From Sphingomonas palmae (GTDB lineage: Bacteria > Pseudomonadota > Alphaproteobacteria > Sphingomonadales > Sphingomonadaceae), in the NCBI RefSeq assembly GCF_900109565.1, contig NZ_FNZZ01000006.1:124001-188000 (forward strand): a DNA stretch of 64,000 bases. Reading direction: 5' to 3'. This document shows, in pieces, positions 42,912-51,804 of the stretch. The notes below the pieces were generated by a model. It was given only the letters and a program-made list of their open reading frames with translations. It did not search any database and had not been told where the DNA came from. Position 1 is the stretch's first letter. Each line of letters begins with the position of its first letter. The position numbers and the translations under genes were made by a program.

Positions 42912-43634
42912 ATGACCGACACCTCTACCGAACCAGTGCCGATCGAACGACGCAAGGATCTGGCGCGGCGTGTCCGGTTCGAGTGCGACATGCGCGGGGT
43001 GCCGCTCCACCTGGAGGTGCAGCGGCGCGGTTATGCACGGCAGCTGAAACCATTACTCGACCGCGCACTGGCGCTGCTAGCGACGATCGTGCTGTCGCCG
43101 GTGTTCCTGGCGGTGGCGATCGCGATCAGGCTGGACGATCGCGGTCCCGTGTTGTTCGTGCAGGAACGGACCGGCTATCTTGGCCGGCGCTTCCGATTGT
43201 TCAAGTTCCGCACGATGGTAGTCGACGCGGAGGCGCTAAAGGAGAAGCTGCGCGCGCGCAACGTCCACGCGGCCGACTCGCCCGACTTCAAGCTGGTTGA
43301 CGACCCGCGCGTGACCCGGATCGGGCGGTTCCTGCGCAAGACCAGCCTCGATGAACTGCCCAATTTGTGGAACGTGGTGAAGGGCGACATGGCGCTGGTC
43401 GGACCCAGGCCGACCTCGTTCGCCGCGGGCACCTACCGCATGGCGCATCTGCCGCGGCTGGCGGTCAAGCCGGGGCTGACGGGATTGTGGCAGGTGTCTG
43501 GGCGCGCCAACATCGATTTCGACGAGCGGTCCGAACTCGACGTGCGCTATATCCGCTCGTTGTCGGCTAGGCAGGACATCGACCTAATCATGCGCACGAT
43601 CAGCGCGGTCAAGCGCGGCGACGGTGCCTGCTAG
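42912..43634 (+). CDS. Undecaprenyl-phosphate sugar-1-phosphate transferase (priming glycosyltransferase)
   Basis: Starts each repeat unit by transferring a sugar phosphate to undecaprenyl phosphate. The 240-residue protein has one membrane helix (LLATIVLSPVFLAVAIAIRL, about 56-75) and the conserved catalytic core: VLFVQERTGYLGRRFRLFKF, RTMVVDAE, LRKTSLDELPNLWNVVKGDM and LVGPRPTSFAAGTYR, then LAVKPGLTGLWQVSGRANID. It lacks the CoA-binding or multi-helix N-terminal extension of WbaP. I chose the ATG at 42912. It ends four bases into the convergent gene. Confidence 0.92.
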   Translation: MTDTSTEPVPIERRKDLARRVRFECDMRGVPLHLEVQRRGYARQLKPLLDRALALLATIVLSPVFLAVAIAIRLDDRGPVLFVQERTGYLGRRFRLFKFRTMVVDAEALKEKLRARNVHAADSPDFKLVDDPRVTRIGRFLRKTSLDELPNLWNVVKGDMALVGPRPTSFAAGTYRMAHLPRLAVKPGLTGLWQVSGRANIDFDERSELDVRYIRSLSARQDIDLIMRTISAVKRGDGAC

Positions 43635-44362
43635 CGCACATCGACGCGAACGTTGTCGAACCACGCGGTCGCAGGAACCGGGTTCGAGTTCGCGGTGATC
43701 CCGATCTGCACGCGGTCTACCGCGACGCGCGGCAATGCGGCGGCGGTCGCTCCGCGCGCGACGAGCACGTCACGGCCGTCGAGCAGCACGCGCACTGCGC
43801 CGCGGTCATCGGCGGCGACGCGGACCTGCCATTCGATATGATGCCAGCGATCGTTCGCGAGGGCCGGCGCGTCATCGCGGGTCCAGGCGTGCGCGACGCC
43901 GATCTTCGAGCGGTCCACCCGCAATCGCCCGCGACGCAGATAGAGGCGGATCCCGGGATTGCCACCTTCGCCGCAGCTGGCGCATTCGAGATCGACGAGC
44001 TGGAGCGAATTGAGCGGGGTGCCGGCAGAAATACGCAGGTCGAAGGCAACAGTGAGGCGGCGACCCGGTCCGATCGGGCGGAGACGGGCGACGACATCGG
44101 CTTTGGCGACTCCGTCGGTCTTCGCACCAGCCTTGGCGAGCAGCGCGAGCCCCGAACGATCGGGTGCGGGCGCGGCGCGCACGCGGCCGCGGACCTGCTG
44201 CGCGATCGCCCAAGGCGATGCGGCACAGCGTCCGACGCACAGTCCGCGGTCGAAATCGTCGGAGAAGGTGACCCGATCGCCCTGAGCCGCCGACCGCTGG
44301 ATCAGCGTGGTTCCGGCGATCGCCGCGATGCCGAGCGCGAGCAAGGTAGCGAGGCGCCTCAT
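43631..44362 (-). CDS. Secreted protein with a concanavalin-like (lyase/LamG-type) fold
   Basis: A 243-residue protein with a Sec signal (RRLATLLALGIAAIAGTTLI, cleavage likely near SAAQG). The mature part looks like a beta-sandwich: VTFSDDFDRGLCVGRCAASP, LTVAFDLRISAGTPLNSLQL, then NDRWHHIEWQVRVAADDRGA (the H-x-W-x-V strand common to LamG and polysaccharide-lyase 14/20-like sandwiches) and TAWFDNVRVDVR at the end. It may bind or cut the exopolysaccharide; I cannot see a sure catalytic set. It overlaps the glycosyltransferase upstream by four bases, so the two are cotranscribed. Confidence 0.62.
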   Translation of the reverse strand: MRRLATLLALGIAAIAGTTLIQRSAAQGDRVTFSDDFDRGLCVGRCAASPWAIAQQVRGRVRAAPAPDRSGLALLAKAGAKTDGVAKADVVARLRPIGPGRRLTVAFDLRISAGTPLNSLQLVDLECASCGEGGNPGIRLYLRRGRLRVDRSKIGVAHAWTRDDAPALANDRWHHIEWQVRVAADDRGAVRVLLDGRDVLVARGATAAALPRVAVDRVQIGITANSNPVPATAWFDNVRVDVR

Positions 44363-45498
44363 GCCGCATCCTTCTGCGGCGTCCACTGTGCGTAGCGCCG
44401 CCCGCCGAGGAACAGCAACGTGCCGAGCGCGAGGCCGGCGAGGTGGAGCATCGCCCCGGAGACGATCCGCAACGGCCCGATTAGCCGCACGCCGAGTGCA
44501 CCCGCGGTCGCGATCGATGCCGCTGCCGTCAGCGCGGCGAAGACGAGCAACCACCAGCCGCTGCCGGCAACGGCCAGCGCGCCGCTCAGCAACCATAATG
44601 GTAGCAGCGTGAGTGGGACCAAGCGCCGCGCGACCTTGTGGAGGAAGAGCGCAGGCGCGTACCAGCCGGTCCGCCACGGGTTCATCAGCGCGCGGCGGCG
44701 CCACAGTCCGGTAAGCCCGCGCACCGTGATCCGCACGCGGCGGCGGAACTGCTGGCGTGATCCCGCGATGCTGTGCTCCCACACACGCGCGTCGCCGGCG
44801 AAAGCGATACGGTGGCCGGCGGCGACCGCCGCGGTGCTGACGAAAAAGTCGTCGGTTGCATCGGCGACGACATGGGGCACGAGCGCGCGGCGGATCGCGT
44901 ACAACCCGCCATCCGCGGAGATGCAGCCGAACAGGCGATCCTCCGCGAGGCGCAGACTCGATTCGTAGGAGCGAAACAGGCGATCGGCACCGGCGAAGCG
45001 CGCGGTACGACGGGCGCGCAGCGTCTCCACCCGTCCGGCAACCGCTCCGATCTCGGGGTCGGCGAAGGGGGCGAGCAGCGCCGGCAAGGTCTGGTCGTCG
45101 AACAAGGGATCGGCGTCGGTCATCACGATCACTTCGCCGCGCGCGTGCCGCATCGCGAGATTGAGCGCCGCTGCCTTGCCCCCGCGCGGCGCGACGACGA
45201 CCTCCGCACCGCGCGCCCGCGCGATGGCGACCGTGTCGTCGGTCGATCCGTCGTCGGCGACGAGCAACTGCGCATCATGCGGCCAGGCGGAGAGGGCGCG
45301 GTTCACCGAAGCCAGCTTCTCGCCCAGCGTCCGCGCCTCGTTATGCGCGCAGATCAGGATCGTGATCGACAGGGGCGGAGTTTCCGCGCTTGGTCGCTCG
45401 CGAGGTCCGCGCAGCGACGCGGCGACGAGAACGAGCGCGGGGTAGCCCAGGAACACCGCGATCGGCAGGATGAGCAGGATCCACGCGGCTGTCTGCAT
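44359..45498 (-). CDS. Membrane glycosyltransferase family 2
   Basis: A 379-residue inverting transferase. It has an N-terminal helix (AAWILLILPIAVFLGYPALV), then the GT-A core ITILICAHNEARTLGEKLAS, LLVADDGSTDDTVAIARARG and VIVMTDADPLFD with the D-x-D motif. The acceptor Q/R-x-x-R-W-like segment is QQFRRRVRITVRGLTGLWRR. Two or three membrane segments end the protein, as in hyaluronan- or poly-GlcNAc-type synthases; it is shorter and probably adds a single sugar. I chose the ATG at 45498 over a TTG at 45522. It precedes the secreted protein. Confidence 0.87.
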   Translation of the reverse strand: MQTAAWILLILPIAVFLGYPALVLVAASLRGPRERPSAETPPLSITILICAHNEARTLGEKLASVNRALSAWPHDAQLLVADDGSTDDTVAIARARGAEVVVAPRGGKAAALNLAMRHARGEVIVMTDADPLFDDQTLPALLAPFADPEIGAVAGRVETLRARRTARFAGADRLFRSYESSLRLAEDRLFGCISADGGLYAIRRALVPHVVADATDDFFVSTAAVAAGHRIAFAGDARVWEHSIAGSRQQFRRRVRITVRGLTGLWRRRALMNPWRTGWYAPALFLHKVARRLVPLTLLPLWLLSGALAVAGSGWWLLVFAALTAAASIATAGALGVRLIGPLRIVSGAMLHLAGLALGTLLFLGGRRYAQWTPQKDAA

Positions 45499-45546
45499 GA
45501 CCCTGCCCGTAGCCGGGTGCAATTGAGATTCAGCTAAGATCGGCGA

Positions 45547-46113
45547 TCACGCTCGCGCGATCCAGTCTGCGAGGGCGAGCGTATCGGTGGATGCAACCTC
45601 TGCGCTCAGCGTATCGCGCATGATGTCGATGGCCCAGGCGGTCCGTTCCGGGCTGACCCCGGCGATCGCATCCTGCGGTACCCACAAATCGTACTCGCGC
45701 ATGTGCGCGTCGGCGGCGGTGAACAGGACACAGATGTCGGCGGCGACGCCCGTCAGGATCAGCCGCGACACGCCGAGCCGCGGTAGAATGGCAGGCAGGT
45801 TCGTCGCGTAGAAGCCTGAAAACTCCGGCTTGATGACGAAGTAATCGCGCTCGCTCGGTGCCAGGCGCTTCGCGATTTCGCCCCCTTGCGGATTGTCGCC
45901 GATGAGTTCGTCGATCAGCTGTTCGGGAGTCGATTGCCACTGCGCGTAATTGTCGTTGACGTAGATCACCGGCACGTCGGCCGCATACGCCTCGTCGCGC
46001 AGCCGCTCGACCGCGTCCGCCGCGGCCTGTGCCGCCTGGACGAGCGGGCGCGCGTCCTCGAAATCGAAGCGGTTGAGCATGTCGATGATGAGCAATGCCG
46101 CCTTGTCCGTCAC
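45547..46113 (-). CDS. Isochorismatase-like cysteine hydrolase
   Basis: A 188-residue hydrolase with the family triad: Asp11 (ALLIIDMLNRFDF), Lys95 (YFVIKPEFSGFYAT) and Cys128 (ILTGVAADICVLFTAAD). The cis-peptide GVAADIC is typical. Members include nicotinamidase, N-carbamoylsarcosine amidase and true isochorismatase; the metal-binding pattern of nicotinamidase is not evident, so the substrate is open. It stands alone between the glycosyltransferase and actR, with gaps of 48 and 75 bases. Confidence 0.85.
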   Translation of the reverse strand: MTDKAALLIIDMLNRFDFEDARPLVQAAQAAADAVERLRDEAYAADVPVIYVNDNYAQWQSTPEQLIDELIGDNPQGGEIAKRLAPSERDYFVIKPEFSGFYATNLPAILPRLGVSRLILTGVAADICVLFTAADAHMREYDLWVPQDAIAGVSPERTAWAIDIMRDTLSAEVASTDTLALADWIARA

Positions 46114-46188
46114 GCCTGCGCTCTCCTGTCTAGAGGAGCGACATAGGGCTCGCGGGGCACGGGCGTGATGACGCAGGTTAGCTTCGCG

Positions 46189-46734
46189 TCACGGCATGTG
46201 TCGCTTGTCGAGTTTTCGCGCCAGCGTGCGGCGATGCAGCCCGAGCCGGCGCGCGGCCTCCGACACGTTGAAGCCGGTGTCGGCGAGCGTCTGGTGGATG
46301 TGCTCCCATTCCAGCGTCTTGATCGAGGTGGGGCGGGTGGCGAGATCGGCCTGCGCGTCTCCCTCCGTACGGGCGAACGCCGCCTCGATATCGTCGGTGT
46401 TGGCGGGTTTGGTCAGGTAATTGGTCGCGCCCAGCTTGATCGCCTCAACCGCGGTGGCGATGCTGGCGAAGCCGGTCAGGACGACGATCCGGGTCGCAGG
46501 ATCGCGCTGGTGGAGCCGCTCGACACAGGTGAGGCCCGATGCGCCGGCGAGCCGCAGGTCGACGACCGCGTAATCGGGACGCAGCGTGTCGGCGACGCCG
46601 TCGAGCCGGTCGGGGCCATCGATCACCTCGACGCGGTAGCCGCGCCGCTCGAACGAGCGGGCGAGCGTACGAGCGAACACCGAGTCATCCTCGATAATGA
46701 GCAACCGGCGAAGGTCGGGGCTGGCTTCGGTCAC
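46189..46734 (-). CDS. actR: ActR/RegA-family redox response regulator
   Basis: Receives phosphate from ActS and controls genes for redox balance, such as terminal oxidases. The 181-residue protein has a REC domain with RLLIIEDD, Asp59 (DYAVVDLRLAGASGL) and a conserved Thr/Lys end in YLTKPANTDDIEAAF. A short linker and the Fis-type helix-turn-helix NVSEAARRLGLHRRTLARKL follow. This arrangement (REC plus Fis HTH, about 180 residues) defines RegA/ActR/PrrA. It overlaps actS by four bases and is the last gene of the oxidase operon. Confidence 0.92.
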   Translation of the reverse strand: MTEASPDLRRLLIIEDDSVFARTLARSFERRGYRVEVIDGPDRLDGVADTLRPDYAVVDLRLAGASGLTCVERLHQRDPATRIVVLTGFASIATAVEAIKLGATNYLTKPANTDDIEAAFARTEGDAQADLATRPTSIKTLEWEHIHQTLADTGFNVSEAARRLGLHRRTLARKLDKRHMP

Positions 46735-48029
46735 CGCGTCGCTTCCTCATCGACCAGCAGCGCGGCGAACGGCATCTGCAGCGTCACCTCAGCGCCGCCG
46801 TTCAACAGGTTGCGCGCTTCCAGCGTTCCGCCGAGCGTGCGGAGCACGTTGGTCGACAGGAAAAGGCCGAGCCCCGCGCCGCGGCGATCCTTGCTGCTCA
46901 GGTACGGCTTGCCGATGTTCGCCAGGATCGAGGGCGGGAACCCCTGACCATCGTCGCGGACGCGGATCAGCAGCAGATCGCCGTCGCGTTCTACGCCGAC
47001 GTGGATCTGCGTCGCCCCCGCCTCCGCGGCATTGTCGAGCAGGTTGGTAAGCGCCTGCGCCAGAGCGCGATCGGTGACGATCGTCGCATCGCGGTCGAGC
47101 CGATCGTCTAGCGAGACGGCGGCGGAGCCGGTCGAGCTGCCGAGCACATCGCCGATGAAGCGGCGCAGGCCGGTGCGGGCGGGTGCCTCGCCCGTGACCT
47201 CGCCCGCGGCGAAGAGGATGCCGGCGAGGATGTGCTTGCAGCGCGCGACCTCCACCCGCATGTCCTCGACCTCGGCGGCGAGCGTGGGTTCGGCAAGGAT
47301 CGCGGGCTCGCGTTGCCAGTCGCCGAGCGCGACCGAAAGCGAGGCGAGCGGGGTGCCGAGTTCGTGCGCGGCCCCGCTGGCGAGCAGGCCCATGCGGACG
47401 ATATGCTCCTCCTCCACCGCGCGCTGGCGCAGGCGGGCCAGCCGCGCGTCACGGTCGCGAAGATTGTGCGCGATACGGGTGACGAACGCGACCAGCAGCA
47501 CCGCGGCGAGCGTAAAGTTGAACCACGATGCGAACAGGTAGGGCGCCGACAACCGGCTGGCATAGAAGCCCGGCAGCGGGACCGGATGGAAGATAATCGT
47601 CAAGAAAGCGAAGGCGAAGCTGGTGAGCGCGACCAGCAACCAGCTCGACCATGCCTCGAGCAGCACCGCGCCGAGGACGACCTGTAGCAGGAACAAGGTG
47701 ACGAACGGGTTGGTCGCGCCGCCGCTGAGGAACAGCTGCAGCGTCAGGCAGGAGACGTCCACCACCAGCCCGGCGAGCAACTGGAGATTGGTGGGCGTAT
47801 GCCGCCGCTCCGCGATCAGCACGAGCAGGTTGAGGACGACGAGCAGCATCGCCGTCATCAGCATCGTGTGCACCGGCAGCGCGATGCCGAGCAGGTAGCG
47901 GACCGCCAGGATCGTCGCCACCTGACCACCCACCGCGAGCCAGCGCAATTGCACCAGCAGCATGAAGTTGCGGCGCAGTGCGTCGTCGGGGCTGGTGTCG
48001 AGCGGGGGCGCGTGGTGGTGCCTGACCAC
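46731..48029 (-). CDS. actS: ActS/RegB-family redox sensor histidine kinase
   Basis: Membrane kinase that senses the quinone pool and cell redox state. The 432-residue protein has six membrane helices (about 25-185) with the quinone-linked loop GGATNPF at 103-109. The H-box is ASGAAHELGTPLASLSVALG with His222, and Cys264 (VARCKHIL) lies where the redox-active Cys of RegB sits. The ATPase domain has LTNLLDNAAEAG, DDGQGFP and GAGLGLFLSTN. The start is a GTG at 48029, 3 bases after surf1, in the same operon as the quinol oxidase. Confidence 0.92.
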   Translation of the reverse strand: MVRHHHAPPLDTSPDDALRRNFMLLVQLRWLAVGGQVATILAVRYLLGIALPVHTMLMTAMLLVVLNLLVLIAERRHTPTNLQLLAGLVVDVSCLTLQLFLSGGATNPFVTLFLLQVVLGAVLLEAWSSWLLVALTSFAFAFLTIIFHPVPLPGFYASRLSAPYLFASWFNFTLAAVLLVAFVTRIAHNLRDRDARLARLRQRAVEEEHIVRMGLLASGAAHELGTPLASLSVALGDWQREPAILAEPTLAAEVEDMRVEVARCKHILAGILFAAGEVTGEAPARTGLRRFIGDVLGSSTGSAAVSLDDRLDRDATIVTDRALAQALTNLLDNAAEAGATQIHVGVERDGDLLLIRVRDDGQGFPPSILANIGKPYLSSKDRRGAGLGLFLSTNVLRTLGGTLEARNLLNGGAEVTLQMPFAALLVDEEATR

Positions 48030-48032
48030 GGA

Positions 48033-48728
48033 TCAGCTCTCGTCCCTGGTGTCGCGCAGCGCACGGGCGAGCAGGAAGGCGACCAGTGCCGCGAGCCCGA
48101 ACCAGGTGAGCGCGTAGACGAGGTGGTTGTTCGGGAAGCGAACGACGGTCAGCCCGCCGCGCGGCCAGCCAGGGCCGTTCGCGTCGTCGTCGATGAAATA
48201 GGGCGCGACGTTCCCGAGCCGACGCTTGGCAGCAATCGCGGCGACATCGCGCGAGTACCAGCGATCGGCAGCCGCATCGTTGCTGCGGAGGAAGCCACCG
48301 CCCGGCTCGGTCACCCGCAGCAATCCGGTGACGCGTTGATGGTCGGTCAAGGCCGGATGCCGGCCGCGCTCCCGCGTGGGCACGAATCCTCGGTTGACGA
48401 GGACCGTCCAGCCGCCGTCCGTATCGAACGGTGTGATGACCCAGTAACCGGCGCCGAGATCGGTCGCTGCCTGCGCGTAGGTATCGGCATTGGCGCGGAA
48501 GCGGCCGGTGACGGCGACGCGGGTGTAGGCGTCGTCCTTGCCGATCGTTGTCCATCGCGATGGGGCAGGGGCCGCGACCGGCGCTGCGGATAGGCGATGT
48601 TCGACCCGCGCGATCAGGTCGAGCTTCCACGCGCGCCGCTCGACCTGCCACACACCCAGCGCGATCAGCACCGCAATGGCGATGCTGCCCGCTACCAGCG
48701 GCAAGACGCGGACGCGCGCGAGGCTCAC
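48033..48728 (-). CDS. SURF1-family oxidase assembly protein
   Basis: Helps insert heme a/o into heme-copper oxidases. The 231-residue protein has an N-terminal helix (VLPLVAGSIAIAVLIALGVW, with the family WQVERR following), a periplasmic domain with VTGRF, AGYWVITPFDTDGGWTVLVN, RGFVP and the end ANGPGWPRGGLTVVRFPNNH, and a C-terminal helix starting LVYALTWFGLAALVAFLLA. I use the GTG at 48728, which overlaps the cyoD stop as GTGA. Cotranscription with cyoABCD fits its role. Confidence 0.92.
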   Translation of the reverse strand: MSLARVRVLPLVAGSIAIAVLIALGVWQVERRAWKLDLIARVEHRLSAAPVAAPAPSRWTTIGKDDAYTRVAVTGRFRANADTYAQAATDLGAGYWVITPFDTDGGWTVLVNRGFVPTRERGRHPALTDHQRVTGLLRVTEPGGGFLRSNDAAADRWYSRDVAAIAAKRRLGNVAPYFIDDDANGPGWPRGGLTVVRFPNNHLVYALTWFGLAALVAFLLARALRDTRDES

Positions 48729-49156
48729 ATCTGGTCCGACATCTCCGCCGCGGAAGCCGGGTTCATCGGCGGCATCATGTTCTGGTTCATGTGGAACATG
48801 ACCCACAGCGACCCGGTCAGCGCGATCACCACGATGATGACCGTGAAGATCAGCGACATCAGCGTCCAGCCGGCCTCCGACTTGCGGTTCATGTGGAGGA
48901 AGTAGATCATGTGAACGACGATCTGCACGATCGCCAGCGCCATGCAGATGCCCGCGACGACCGACTTGTCGCCGATCACGCCCGACATGACGAGGCCAAA
49001 CGGGATCGCGGTCAGGATCACCGACAGCACGAAGCCGGTGACGTAGCTGCTGCGCGAGCCGTGCGCGGCGCCGCCGTCGACGTGGTCGCTCGATCCGCGA
49101 TCGTGCGCGTCGCGCTCCATCTCGACCGCCTGATGCTGGTTGGTCGGCGCGCTCAT
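48725..49156 (-). CDS. cyoD: Cytochrome bo3 ubiquinol oxidase subunit IV
   Basis: Small accessory subunit that stabilises the oxidase. The 143-residue protein has a hydrophilic His/Asp-rich N-terminus and three membrane helices: YVTGFVLSVILTAIPFGLVM, VAGICMALAIVQIVVHMIYF with the family motif FLHMNRKSE after it, and LIFTVIIVVIALTGSLWVMF. The C-terminal Met-rich tail (NMMPPMNPASAAEM) is unusual. Its ATG overlaps the cyoC stop. Confidence 0.92.
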   Translation of the reverse strand: MSAPTNQHQAVEMERDAHDRGSSDHVDGGAAHGSRSSYVTGFVLSVILTAIPFGLVMSGVIGDKSVVAGICMALAIVQIVVHMIYFLHMNRKSEAGWTLMSLIFTVIIVVIALTGSLWVMFHMNQNMMPPMNPASAAEMSDQM

Positions 49157-49788
49157 CGCAGCACTCCCAGAAGATAGACGAAGGTGAAGACGCCGATCCA
49201 GATGACGTCGAGGAAGTGCCAGAACAGCGACAGGCACTGTAAACGGCGCATGTTGGCGTCGATCAACCCCTTGCGCGACACCTGTACCATCAGCGTGACG
49301 AGCCAGATGATGCCGAAGGTGACGTGGAGCCCGTGCGTGCCGACGAGCGTGAAGAACGACGACAGGAACGCCGAGCGCCACGGGCCCGCACCCTCCGCGA
49401 TCAGGTTCGAGAATTCATACAGCTCGATGCCGAGGAAGCAGAGGCCGAACACGCCGGTGATCGCGAGCCAGCCGAGCGTCGCACCCTGCTTTTTCTCATC
49501 CGCCGCCAGCATCGCGAAGCCGTAGGTGATCGAGGAGAACAGCAGCATCGCGGTGTTGACCGCGACCAGCGGCAGCTCGAACAGCTCGGACGGGCGCGGC
49601 CCGCCCGCGTAGCTGCCGCCGAACACGCCCCAGGCCGCGAACAGCATCGCGAAGATGAGGCAGTCGCTCATCAGGTAGAGCCAGAAGCCGAGCATGGTGC
49701 TCTGCCCCGGCGGATGCTCGTGCGGATCGGTGTCGTAGAACGTCACCGCATTGTGCGCGCCGGGGGGCACGTCGGTCGTGCTGGTCAT
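49153..49788 (-). CDS. cyoC: Cytochrome bo3 ubiquinol oxidase subunit III
   Basis: The five-helix subunit III of the proton-pumping quinol oxidase. The 211-residue protein has TMLGFWLYLMSDCLIFAMLF with the family Asp, SSFFTLVGTHGLHVTFGIIW with the conserved His-Gly-x-His, and LSLFWHFLDVIWIGVFTFVY at the end (the WHFVDxVW motif). The N-terminal His/Glu-rich segment is variable. It follows cyoB by 3 bases and overlaps cyoD. Confidence 0.95.
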   Translation of the reverse strand: MTSTTDVPPGAHNAVTFYDTDPHEHPPGQSTMLGFWLYLMSDCLIFAMLFAAWGVFGGSYAGGPRPSELFELPLVAVNTAMLLFSSITYGFAMLAADEKKQGATLGWLAITGVFGLCFLGIELYEFSNLIAEGAGPWRSAFLSSFFTLVGTHGLHVTFGIIWLVTLMVQVSRKGLIDANMRRLQCLSLFWHFLDVIWIGVFTFVYLLGVLR

Positions 49789-49791
49789 CGC

Positions 49792-51798
49792 TCAGGCCCC
49801 CGCGGCTGCATTGGCGAGGATGCGCGTGCGCTCCTCCTCGGTCCGCTCGACCTCATCGGCGTGGATGTGAAAGTCGCGGTCGTAGTTGAAGGTGTGGAAG
49901 ATCGAGACCGCCAGGATGCCGGCGAAGCTCAGTGCCGACAGCCACCACATGTACCAGATCATCGACAGGCCGAACGCGACCGACAGCCCGGCAAGGACCA
50001 CGCCCGTACCCGTATTCTTGGGCATGTGGATGTCGCGGAAGCCCGTCAGCGGACGCTCGGCATTGCGGCTCTTCATGTCGTAGTAAGCGTCCAGGTCGTG
50101 GATGACGGGCGTGAAAGCGAAATTGTACGCCGGCGGCGGCGAGGAAGTCGCCCACTCGAGCGAGCGGCCATCCCACGGATCGCCGGTCCAGTCACGCAGC
50201 CGCTCGCGATCGCGGAAGCTGACGTAGATCTGGATCAGGAAGGCGGCGATGCCGACCGCGATCATCGCGGCGCCGACCGCGGCGATGATGAACCAGATCT
50301 GCAAGCTCGGATCGTCGAAGTGGCGCAGGCGGCGCGTCACGCCCATCAGGCCGAGCACGTAGAGCGGCATGAACGCGACCCAGAAACCGACCACCCACGA
50401 CCAGAAGCTGACCTTGCCCCACCACGGATCGAGCTTGAAGCCGAATGCCTTGGGGAACCAGTAATTGATCGCGGCGAAGGCACCGAACAGCACGCCGCCG
50501 ATGATGACGTTGTGGAAGTGCGCGACGAGGAACAGCGAATTGTGCAGCTGGAAGTCCGCGGGCGGTACCGCCAGCAGCACGCCCGTCATGCCGCCGACCA
50601 CGAAGGTCAGCATGAACGCGACCGTCCACATCATCGGCAGTTCGAAGCGGATGCGCCCCTTGTACATCGTGAACAGCCAGTTGAAGATCTTCGCTCCCGT
50701 CGGGATCGAGATGATCATCGTGGTAATGCCGAAGAAGCTGTTGACGCTCGCGCCCGACCCCATCGTGAAGAAGTGGTGGAGCCACACGAGATAGGCGAGG
50801 ATGCAGATGACCAGCAGCGCGTAGACCATCGACGTGTAGCCGAACAGCCGCTTGCCCGAAAAGGTCGAGGTCACCTCGCTGAAGACGCCGAACAATGGCA
50901 GGATCAGGATGTACACCTCCGGGTGACCCCAGATCCAGATCATGTTCACGTACATCATCGGGTTACCCCCGCCGGTGTTCGTGAAGAAGTGCGTGCCGAC
51001 GTAGCGGTCGAGGCTGAGCATCGCGAGCACCGCGGTCAGCACCGGGAAGGCGGCGACGATCAGCACGTTGGTGACGAGCGCCGACCAGGTGAAGATCGGC
51101 ATCTTGAACATCGTCATGCCCGGCGCGCGCATCTTGACGATGGTCGCGATCAGGTTGACGCCCGACAGCAGCGTTCCGACGCCCGCTATCTGGAGCGCCC
51201 AGACGTAGTAATCGACGCCGACATCGGGTGAGTAATCGAGCCCCGACAACGGCGCCATCGCGAGCCAGCCAGTGCGCGCGAACTCGCCGACGAACAGGCT
51301 GGCCATGACGATCACCGCACCTGCCGCCGTCATCCAGAAGCTGAAATTGTTGAGGAACGGGAAGCTCACGTCACGCGCGCCGATCTGCAGCGGCACCACG
51401 TAGTTCATGATGCCGGTGACGAACGGCATCGCCACGAAGAAGATCATGATGACACCGTGCGCGGTGAACACCTGATCATAGTGGTGCGCGTTCAGGTAAC
51501 CCTCGTTCGCGCCGAAGGCCATCGCCTGCTGCGCGCGCATCATGATCGCGTCCGAGAAGCCGCGCAGCAGCATGACCGTGCCGAGCACCATGTACATGAT
51601 GCCGACCTTCTTGTGGTCTACGCTGGTGAACCACTCGGTCCACAACCACTTCCACAGCTTAAAATAGGTGATCGCGCCGACCAGCGCGATGCCGCCGAGC
51701 ATCACCGCGATGAACGTGCCGAGAATGATTGGCTCGTGGATCGGGAAGCTTTCCAGCGTCAGCCGGCCAAAGATGGTCTTGAGCAAAGTGTCGGACAT
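49792..51798 (-). CDS. cyoB: Cytochrome bo3 ubiquinol oxidase subunit I
   Basis: Catalytic subunit that oxidises ubiquinol, reduces oxygen to water and pumps protons. The 668-residue protein has about 15 helices. The quinol site is recognisable in [14 protein letters not shown] and [11 protein letters not shown], matching R71, D75, H98 and Q101 of the E. coli enzyme. The heme-copper ligands lie in [12 protein letters not shown] (CuB His and the cross-linked Tyr), WLHHFFTMG and HFHNVIIGG. These residues define a quinol rather than cytochrome c oxidase. It begins six bases after cyoA. Confidence 0.97.
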   Translation of the reverse strand: MSDTLLKTIFGRLTLESFPIHEPIILGTFIAVMLGGIALVGAITYFKLWKWLWTEWFTSVDHKKVGIMYMVLGTVMLLRGFSDAIMMRAQQAMAFGANEGYLNAHHYDQVFTAHGVIMIFFVAMPFVTGIMNYVVPLQIGARDVSFPFLNNFSFWMTAAGAVIVMASLFVGEFARTGWLAMAPLSGLDYSPDVGVDYYVWALQIAGVGTLLSGVNLIATIVKMRAPGMTMFKMPIFTWSALVTNVLIVAAFPVLTAVLAMLSLDRYVGTHFFTNTGGGNPMMYVNMIWIWGHPEVYILILPLFGVFSEVTSTFSGKRLFGYTSMVYALLVICILAYLVWLHHFFTMGSGASVNSFFGITTMIISIPTGAKIFNWLFTMYKGRIRFELPMMWTVAFMLTFVVGGMTGVLLAVPPADFQLHNSLFLVAHFHNVIIGGVLFGAFAAINYWFPKAFGFKLDPWWGKVSFWSWVVGFWVAFMPLYVLGLMGVTRRLRHFDDPSLQIWFIIAAVGAAMIAVGIAAFLIQIYVSFRDRERLRDWTGDPWDGRSLEWATSSPPPAYNFAFTPVIHDLDAYYDMKSRNAERPLTGFRDIHMPKNTGTGVVLAGLSVAFGLSMIWYMWWLSALSFAGILAVSIFHTFNYDRDFHIHADEVERTEEERTRILANAAAGA

Positions 51799-51804
51799 AG
51801 CGGT

